Positions 39,910 through 45,037 of a DNA stretch of 45,037 nt are shown here, piece after piece. The position numbers and the translations under genes were made by a program. The notes beneath the pieces are model-generated. The model was not told the origin of the DNA. It was given only the letters and a program-made list of their open reading frames with translations, and ran no database searches. Position 1 is the stretch's first letter. Every line of letters begins with the position of its first letter. Location: positions 1 to 45,037 of the forward strand of contig JAZOWC010000049.1 of assembly GCA_045658985.1 (NCBI GenBank). The letters are read 5' to 3'. The DNA is from RGIG3513 sp045658985. Its GTDB lineage: Bacteria > Bacillota > Clostridia > Oscillospirales > Butyricicoccaceae.

Positions 39910-41088
39910 GTGAAAAAAAACAGACTTATAGCTTTGATACTTTGCCTGTCCATGCTGTTGGGCATTGGCGTTGCTGCTGCCGGAGGTTCAGAGGGTGAAT
40001 CTCTGGTCAGTCTGTCGTTCATCAGACAGTTTTTTGAAGATCATTTCTTTTCAAAAGCCAATCAGGCAGGTCATACTCTGCACGACAACGCATTGAATAA
40101 TGTAGATAATTCGCTGATGCTGTATAAACATTCCGCAGTCAGCCGTATGGAGAGCATTCTTGCGGATGCCGTGGCCAACCGCGTTATCGAAAAAATCCTT
40201 CAGAGTCCCGAACTCATTGTTGAGACCAAGACCGAGGTCGTGTCTCTCTATCAGGGAGACCGTATAGCAGGCAGACCGGGCGCCGGAATAATCCTCCAGT
40301 CCGGCACAGCCAAAATTTGCGGCGGTCCCGAGAGCGAGGTTCTCAATGTTACCACAGGATCTACCCGCGAGCCGGGATTTGAGATCAGAGACGGAATCTA
40401 TTATATGGTGCTTGACAATGACCAGAGCGGTATCATTATTACATCAGAGGATGCCGTGGTTATGATCAAAGACGGTGCCTACGTGGTGCGTGGATATCAG
40501 ACCAAGTATGTCAAATATGCCGATATACTCAGCGATCTCGGTATGTTCAAGGGCACAGATTCGGGTTACGAGCTGGTCAGAAAACCCACCAGACAGGAAG
40601 CTATAATTATGCTTATCCGAATGCTTGGCGAGGAAAAAGAAGCTTTGTCATTTGATGAGAGCAACATGCCTTTTACCGATGTTACCGGATGGGTAGACGG
40701 ACAGAAGTATATTGCCTATGCTGCCGCTATGGGCTATACCAACGGAAAGACTCCCACAACCTTTGATCAGTACGGCATTGCCGATGCTTATACGTTCCTT
40801 ACTTTTGTGCTGAGAGCACTGGGATACAGCGACTCGGGTGACGATCCCGATTTTGTATGGAACACCAGCTCGGTTGATCTGGCTATTGACCTCGGTCTGC
40901 TGACCGAGGAGCAATGCGCCGATATGCTCTCTTCGGGCCTGCGCCGAGACCATGTTGTTCTTATCTGCGTTAATGCTCTGTTCAAGCAGGTCAATGGCAC
41001 CGATTATACTCTCGCAAACAAGCTGATCAACAAGGCTGTAGTCACTCAGGAGCAGATCAATTCTGCCATCGTAAAACTCCTTGGATAA
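39910..41088 (+). CDS. Secreted protein with C-terminal SLH-like repeats
   Basis: A 392-residue exported protein. The signal peptide is residues 1-23 (KKNRLIALILCLSMLLGIGVAAA). Residues 30-210 form a domain I do not recognise, with a beta-rich part (VVSLYQGDRIAGRPGAGIILQSG, YYMVLDNDQSGIIITSEDAVVMI). Residues 215-390 carry two to three S-layer-homology-like repeats (RQEAIIMLIRMLG; PFTDVTGWVDGQKYIAYAAAMGYTNG; then YTFLTFVLRALGYSD). SLH repeats usually bind pyruvylated wall polymers, so it is likely a cell-surface protein. Start is GTG with GAGGTG five bases upstream. No sporulation promoter is evident. Confidence 0.8.
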   Translation: MKKNRLIALILCLSMLLGIGVAAAGGSEGESLVSLSFIRQFFEDHFFSKANQAGHTLHDNALNNVDNSLMLYKHSAVSRMESILADAVANRVIEKILQSPELIVETKTEVVSLYQGDRIAGRPGAGIILQSGTAKICGGPESEVLNVTTGSTREPGFEIRDGIYYMVLDNDQSGIIITSEDAVVMIKDGAYVVRGYQTKYVKYADILSDLGMFKGTDSGYELVRKPTRQEAIIMLIRMLGEEKEALSFDESNMPFTDVTGWVDGQKYIAYAAAMGYTNGKTPTTFDQYGIADAYTFLTFVLRALGYSDSGDDPDFVWNTSSVDLAIDLGLLTEEQCADMLSSGLRRDHVVLICVNALFKQVNGTDYTLANKLINKAVVTQEQINSAIVKLLG

Positions 41089-41117
41089 ACTGAAAATTAA
41101 TAGTAGCAAAAGTGTCG

Positions 41118-41156
41118 CCTCCTAAATAGAATGTATTGAGAAATCTATTTAGGAGG
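41118..41156 (+). promoter_or_regulatory. Perfect 13-bp hairpin burying the ribosome site of the Cys-rich mini-protein
   Basis: CCTCCTAAATAGA (41118-41130), 13-base loop, TCTATTTAGGAGG (41144-41156), with no mismatch. The 3' arm contains the AGGAGG used by the gene at 41168. No T run follows, so it is not a terminator. It looks like a translation switch: melting, RNA, protein or ribosome passage could open it. The 5' arm is a complete anti-Shine-Dalgarno. Confidence 0.75.
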
Positions 41157-41167
41157 TAAAACTTTCT

Positions 41168-41383
41168 ATGTGTTCATGCAATAATAATCGCAGAGGTTTC
41201 GGCTTTTTCCAGGGGTATCAGTCCTTCTGGATCATCGTGGTTATCGCTGTTGTGGTAATCTGGGTACATTATTTCTCCAATAACAACGGATGCGGCTGCA
41301 ACTGCCTCGACTCCTGTCAGGACGACGGATGCAATTGCTATAACAACAATTGCAACTGCAATACCTGCAATCCCTGCTGCTGA
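41168..41383 (+). CDS. Cys/Asn-rich mini membrane protein, unknown
   Basis: A 71-residue protein in three parts: a short N-terminal section with two cysteines (MCSCNNNRR), one hydrophobic segment (residues 20-36, FWIIVVIAVVVIWVHYF), and a C-terminal tail made almost only of Cys, Asn, Asp and Gly (GCGCNCLDSC, GCNCYNNNCNCNTCNPCC). It has 13 cysteines in all. This suggests a membrane-anchored metal-binding or disulfide-crosslinked tail; small Cys-rich membrane proteins of this kind are often coat or envelope associated, but I cannot assign a family. Its AGGAGG is 11 bases upstream and hidden in a perfect hairpin. Confidence 0.72.
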   Translation: MCSCNNNRRGFGFFQGYQSFWIIVVIAVVVIWVHYFSNNNGCGCNCLDSCQDDGCNCYNNNCNCNTCNPCC

Positions 41384-41387
41384 CATT

Positions 41388-41422
41388 AAAAAAGACTCTG
41401 CCGCATGGCAGAGTCTTTTTTT
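41388..41422. terminator. Convergent terminator, mini-protein / first alanine racemase
   Basis: 15-bp stem AAAAAAGACTCTGCC / GGCAGAGTCTTTTTT, loop GCAT, T7; A run on the other side, so active in both directions. Confidence 0.94.
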
Positions 41423-41428
41423 GCTCTA

Positions 41429-42556
41429 TCAATATTTGAATACCTTGCCGACACGCTCTGTACCGGCTACAACAAATTGCTGGTACGGCTGATTACAAAA
41501 ATCCGCAACATCAAATGCGGACAGAAGCTTCCCACTTCTGGTTCGTCCGAATATCGTTACCTCATCTCCGACCTTGCAGTCTACGTCGGTAACGTCAATA
41601 AAGCACTGGTCCATGCATATGCCGACATACTTGGTGAGGGTATCATTGACATATACGGGACCGCCGCTGAGTGCGTGCTGGCGGAAGAGGCCGTCCGCAT
41701 ATCCCATACCTACTGTAGCAATGCGCGAGGGTTTCTCGGCCATAAAATAGCGTGCATAACCTACCGATTCACCAGCGGGTACGTTGTTTATGGCTGTGAT
41801 GGAGGAGCGCACGGTCATAGTCTCCTCAAAGGGGAAGGGCTTGCTGCCATCGGCAAGGCGGTAGTAGCCGTATATCATTGCGCCGGGTCGAACATGGGTA
41901 CAGATGTCGTCCTTGAGCCAGAAAGTTGCATTGGAGTTCTGACAATGGATGTATCTGAGTTCAAATCCTGCATTCTTGATCTGTTCCACAGCACTCCTGA
42001 AATCTGCATATTGCTGCAGCGTAAAGTCATTGCCGATCTTTTTAGCGGTTGCAAAATGAGTGAATGCGCCCACGACTTTGATGTTTTTCAGGGTTTTGAG
42101 GTGTTTGAGCAGTCGGTCGAGGGCCTCACCGGGCAGAACTCCGACACGATGCATACCGGTGTCGATCTTGATCTGTACCTCGGCTGTTTTGCCCTGTTTT
42201 TCGGCGGCGGCATTGATTGCTGATGCGTTTTCTTCGGTGAATACGATAGTGTGGATATCGTACTGTACAGCGTAGGGGAGATTGCTCTCGGGAACGCCGC
42301 CAAGTACAAGTATGGGCACGTTAATGCCGTTGGTGCGGAGTTTGACAGCCTCGTTGACCATTGCAACAGCAAGCAGATCGGCTCCAAGCGGTACCAGAGC
42401 TTTAGCAGCCTCCACATCACCAAATCCGTATGCATTGGCTTTGAGTATGGGTACGACGGTCTTGCTCTTGCCCACAAACTCCTGAATAACCTTGTAGTTG
42501 TGGCAGAGTGCGGCAACGTCGGACTCCATGTATGAGTTATAGCAACAAAGTTCCAT
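41429..42556 (-). CDS. Alanine racemase paralog 1
   Basis: A 375-residue fold-type III PLP racemase expected to interconvert L- and D-alanine for peptidoglycan. PLP lysine is K39 in VPILKANAYGFG, the carbamylated-lysine region is QIKIDTGMHRVG, the catalytic tyrosine is in VGYARYF, and the C-terminal beta domain has ICMDQCFIDVTDVD. Substrate-channel end PYQQFV keeps the tyrosine but has Gln where YE is common. The ATG at 42556 follows AGGAGAG; an extension to 42613 is unlikely. It is about two thirds identical by eye to the next paralog and both end VGKVFKY, so this is a fairly recent duplication. A terminator lies between them. Confidence 0.92.
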   Translation of the reverse strand: MELCCYNSYMESDVAALCHNYKVIQEFVGKSKTVVPILKANAYGFGDVEAAKALVPLGADLLAVAMVNEAVKLRTNGINVPILVLGGVPESNLPYAVQYDIHTIVFTEENASAINAAAEKQGKTAEVQIKIDTGMHRVGVLPGEALDRLLKHLKTLKNIKVVGAFTHFATAKKIGNDFTLQQYADFRSAVEQIKNAGFELRYIHCQNSNATFWLKDDICTHVRPGAMIYGYYRLADGSKPFPFEETMTVRSSITAINNVPAGESVGYARYFMAEKPSRIATVGMGYADGLFRQHALSGGPVYVNDTLTKYVGICMDQCFIDVTDVDCKVGDEVTIFGRTRSGKLLSAFDVADFCNQPYQQFVVAGTERVGKVFKY

Positions 42557-42600
42557 ATTTCTCTCCTTGTGTGTTATATGTATGTGTAGACAAGCCGGGA

Positions 42601-42636
42601 TAAAATCCGACACCGTAAGTTGCTTACGGTGTCGGA
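42601..42636 (-). terminator. Terminator between alanine racemase paralogs 2 and 1
   Basis: Perfect 14-bp stem TCCGACACCGTAAG / CTTACGGTGTCGGA around a 3-base loop; on the minus strand it is followed by TTTTA. It means paralog 1 probably has its own promoter, which I could not locate in the 44-bp gap. Confidence 0.88.
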
Positions 42637-42643
42637 CTTGTTA

Positions 42644-43774
42644 TCAGTATTTGAATACTTTGCCTACACGGGCGGTGTTGACCGATACAAAGATTTGATA
42701 GATCTGGCCGCAGGAGTCAGCTACGTCGAATGCAGACAGAAGCTGGCCGCCCTTTGTGCGACCGAAAACGGTGATCTCGTCTCCAACCTTGCAGTCGATA
42801 TCGGTAACGTCGACAAACAGCTGATCCATACATACGCCTACGTACTTGGTGAGGGTCTCGTTGACGTATACGGGGCCGCCGCCGAGAGCGTGGGGACGGA
42901 ACAGGCCGTCGCCGTAACCCATACCGACTGTTGCAACACGTGCGGGCTTGTCGGGCATAAAATAGCGGCCGTAGCCGACAGACTCGCCTACGGGGATCTC
43001 GTTGATAGCGGTGATATAAGCGTGAACGCTCATAGTCTCCTCAACGGGCATAGGACGGCTGCCGTCGGTCATACGGCAGTAGCCGTAGAGCATAGCGCCG
43101 GGACGGGCGTGTGTGCATATATCGTCCTTGAGCCAATATGTAGCACCGGTGTTCTGGCAGTGGATATACTTGAGGTTAAAGCTGCCGTCAGCCTTGATCT
43201 GAGCAATGCCTTCTTTGAATCTCTCGTACTGCTCGAGGGTAAAAGGATCGTCGACTGTCTCAGCGGTAGCAAAGTGAGTAAATGCACCAACAACGTTGAT
43301 GTTCTTGAGAGTCTTGAGGAAGAGCAGGAACTTGTCCAGCTTTGCACCGGGAGTGATGCCGACGCGGTGCATACCGGTGTCAAGCTTGATCTGCACGTCT
43401 GCGATCTTGCCCTGCTTTGCGGCCTCGGCATCGATTGCGGCAGCATTTTCCTCTGTATATACAATGGTCTGGATTCCGTACTCGACAGCGTAGGGCAGGT
43501 TATTGGGGGATACGCCGCCCAGAACCAGCAGGGGGATGTCGATGCCGTTCTCGCGCAGCTTGACGGCCTCATTGACCATAGCTACAGCAATAAGATCTGC
43601 ACCCAGAGGGATGAGAGCCTTTGCAGCTTCTACGTCACCAAAACCATAGGCATTAGCCTTGAGGATAGGTACTACTTTTTTGTTGGGACCTACGTACTGC
43701 TGGATCTTTTTGTAGTTTTCGCATAATGTAGCTACATCGGATACCATGTAGGAGTTAAAACAGTTGGGCTTCAT
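42644..43774 (-). CDS. Alanine racemase paralog 2
   Basis: A 376-residue paralog of the preceding entry, with the same motifs: K39 in VPILKANAYGFG, QIKLDTGMHRVG, catalytic tyrosine in VGYGRYF, VCMDQLFVDVTDID. The start follows GGAGGAC, a ribosome site that is itself encoded by the final codons of paralog 3, whose stop lies just before this ATG, so the pair is translationally coupled. Codon use looks more biased than in paralog 1, which may mean this is the more expressed copy. Racemase activity on alanine is likely; serine or another amino acid cannot be excluded. Confidence 0.93.
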   Translation of the reverse strand: MKPNCFNSYMVSDVATLCENYKKIQQYVGPNKKVVPILKANAYGFGDVEAAKALIPLGADLIAVAMVNEAVKLRENGIDIPLLVLGGVSPNNLPYAVEYGIQTIVYTEENAAAIDAEAAKQGKIADVQIKLDTGMHRVGITPGAKLDKFLLFLKTLKNINVVGAFTHFATAETVDDPFTLEQYERFKEGIAQIKADGSFNLKYIHCQNTGATYWLKDDICTHARPGAMLYGYCRMTDGSRPMPVEETMSVHAYITAINEIPVGESVGYGRYFMPDKPARVATVGMGYGDGLFRPHALGGGPVYVNETLTKYVGVCMDQLFVDVTDIDCKVGDEITVFGRTKGGQLLSAFDVADSCGQIYQIFVSVNTARVGKVFKY

Positions 43775-43775
43775 A

Positions 43776-44918
43776 TTATATGTCCTCCTCGTTAATATAT
43801 ATACGTTTTACACGTGGTGTCAAAAGTGATTGCAGATAGGTCATGGTGTGTCCTGCAACAAGTTCAAGCTCTGCGAGCTCCAAGGGCGCACCGCCTCTCG
43901 AATAGCCGAAGATCGTGACATCGTCGCCGATCTCAACTGGAATGTCGGTCACGTCGATGAAGGCCTGATCCATACTGCAGCATAGGTATTTTGCACGGTG
44001 ATCGCCGACAAGAACGGGCCCGTTCTGTGTAACGAGCGGTCTGAACAGCCCGTCACCGTAGCCTACGTCGATTATTGCAACCTTGGTGGGTCTGTCAGCT
44101 ACGAATGCTCTGCCGTATCCGCAGCTTTCTCCCTTGTGCAGGGTGGTGACGTTTGTGACGAATGCACGCCACGAAAGCGGCTCTTTGCCCAGCTTGAGCA
44201 GGTTGCTTCCGTCGTCCATTCCGGGGTAGCCAAACAGCAGGGTAGCCGCTCTGATATGGGTGGACAGATCCTCACGCAGCCACGAAGCCGCTCCCGTGTT
44301 GCGGCAATGGACGAACTTTGGATCAATGCCCGCTTGCTTGATCTGTGCCATAGCTTGCCTAAATAAATCCAGCTGATGTAAAGTATATTCGCTTTGCACA
44401 AATGTAGCCGTAGCAAAGTGGGTAAATACGCCGTCTGTGTCGACGTTGTCCAGTTGGGACAGGGTGTTTATCAGCTCCATGAGCTCATCTCCGGGCTTTG
44501 CGCCTATTCTGCCCAATCCGGTCTCTATCTTGATGTGAGCTTTGGCTCGCTTGCCGAGCTTTTTGGCGGTTTCGGACAGCGCAACGGCGCCTTCGGGATT
44601 GAATACCGGCACCTGCAGTCCCAGCTCCATGGCTTTGTCAAGAGCGTGAGAGGGGATGCCGCCGAGGATCAGTATCTCGCAATCGGTGCCGCTTCTGCGT
44701 ATGCTGTCGGCCTCAAGCACCTGCGCGCAGGCCATCATATCGCGGCATCTGGGCAACAAAAACTCGGCAATCTTCTCGGTGCCGATTCCGTAGGCATTGC
44801 CCTTTATGACGGGGATGATGCCCAGATGAGGTTCTATATGCTGTTTTACTCTGTCGAAGCTACGGGCAATTATGCCCATATCAACTTCCAGATAAGAATT
44901 ATAAAAGCCTAAATCCAT
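43776..44918 (-). CDS. Alanine racemase paralog 3 (divergent)
   Basis: A 380-residue family member, clearly more distant. K39 sits in PVIKGNAYGIG (Gly for Ala), the next site reads HIKIETGLGRIG, the catalytic tyrosine is in CGYGRAF, and the C-terminal domain has CSMDQAFIDVTDI. All core residues are kept. The ATG at 44918 gives a start (MDLGFYNSYLEVD) that aligns with the other two paralogs; an open frame to 45014 adds residues not seen in them and no better ribosome site. The ribosome site at 44918 is weak. It is upstream of, and coupled to, paralog 2. What lies further upstream is outside the window. Confidence 0.9.
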   Translation of the reverse strand: MDLGFYNSYLEVDMGIIARSFDRVKQHIEPHLGIIPVIKGNAYGIGTEKIAEFLLPRCRDMMACAQVLEADSIRRSGTDCEILILGGIPSHALDKAMELGLQVPVFNPEGAVALSETAKKLGKRAKAHIKIETGLGRIGAKPGDELMELINTLSQLDNVDTDGVFTHFATATFVQSEYTLHQLDLFRQAMAQIKQAGIDPKFVHCRNTGAASWLREDLSTHIRAATLLFGYPGMDDGSNLLKLGKEPLSWRAFVTNVTTLHKGESCGYGRAFVADRPTKVAIIDVGYGDGLFRPLVTQNGPVLVGDHRAKYLCCSMDQAFIDVTDIPVEIGDDVTIFGYSRGGAPLELAELELVAGHTMTYLQSLLTPRVKRIYINEEDI

Positions 44919-45037
44919 CCTGCATCGACCGCCTGACGGCGCATCGTTGCGCTCGTTTCGGCAGTTTTCTCCGTTCCTTGATTTGGATATACCCATCACA
45001 TATAAAAATACCACTTTTCTCTTGCTTTTTCAATAGC

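Noticed and set aside
42620..43726. Plus-strand open frame over racemase 2
   Set aside because: The racemase is unambiguous on the minus strand.
1..45037. Mobile element, prophage or defence island
   Set aside because: No integrase, transposase, phage structural or restriction genes were seen; gene content is core chromosomal.

Overview
The window is a gene-dense chromosomal segment from an endospore-forming, low-to-mid GC Gram-positive bacterium. The best fit is class Clostridia, probably an Oscillospirales-type gut lineage; class is an inference from gene families and order, and the order-level guess is weak. Support comes from intact sigK, a PdaB-like deacetylase, an alpha/beta-type small acid-soluble spore protein, YabP and YabQ, a SpoVB/MurJ-type flippase, HemZ, and the order mazG-hup-rqcP-yabP-yabQ-divIC-S1 protein, which parallels the Bacillus yabN-yabO-yabP-yabQ-divIC-yabR region. 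Promoters are largely classical sigma-A sites with 16-18 bp spacing, often with an extended TGnTATAAT -10. I saw no rRNA, CRISPR array, transposase, integrase or phage genes.

Layout, left to right. 1-2.0 kb: the 3' end of fusA and complete tuf, both with the biased codon use of highly expressed genes. 2.1-7.6 kb: a secreted glycosidase-like protein (minus), radC, a uracil permease with an unusual leader, a YihY/BrkB membrane protein and a small lipoprotein. 7.7-9.2 kb (minus): sigK followed by the deacetylase, a mother-cell module. 9.3-14.8 kb: a membrane-anchored XRE regulator, a zinc alcohol dehydrogenase, an MFS transporter (minus), a cysteine-containing unknown protein that may be sporulation-linked, and a small membrane protein. 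14.8-20.2 kb: ligA overlapping a thioredoxin-reductase-like flavoprotein, guaB (minus) and an OGG1-type glycosylase. 20.2-20.8 kb: tRNA-Leu(UAG) followed by an unusual non-coding stretch of nested hairpins. 20.8-25.5 kb: a second XRE-membrane regulator, a threonine aldolase (minus), and an HD hydrolase with a Na/Pi cotransporter. 25.6-36.6 kb: a long collinear run recJ-rel-dtd-MBL hydrolase-hemZ-zinc ribbon-PNP-mtaD-flippase, apparently one operon. 36.7-39.4 kb: the mazG-to-S1 block. 39.5-41.4 kb: the spore protein, an SLH-repeat secreted protein and a Cys/Asn-rich mini membrane protein. 41.4-44.9 kb (minus): three alanine-racemase genes in tandem.

Together this is core information processing, stringent response, nucleotide salvage and sporulation rather than a mobile island. 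The features most worth a second look are non-coding: the structured region after the tRNA (20.40-20.70 kb), two hairpins that bury a ribosome binding site (before yabP and before the Cys-rich mini-protein), and the duplicated boxes and mini-ORF ahead of the uracil permease. The triple racemase cluster is the most unusual gene arrangement.
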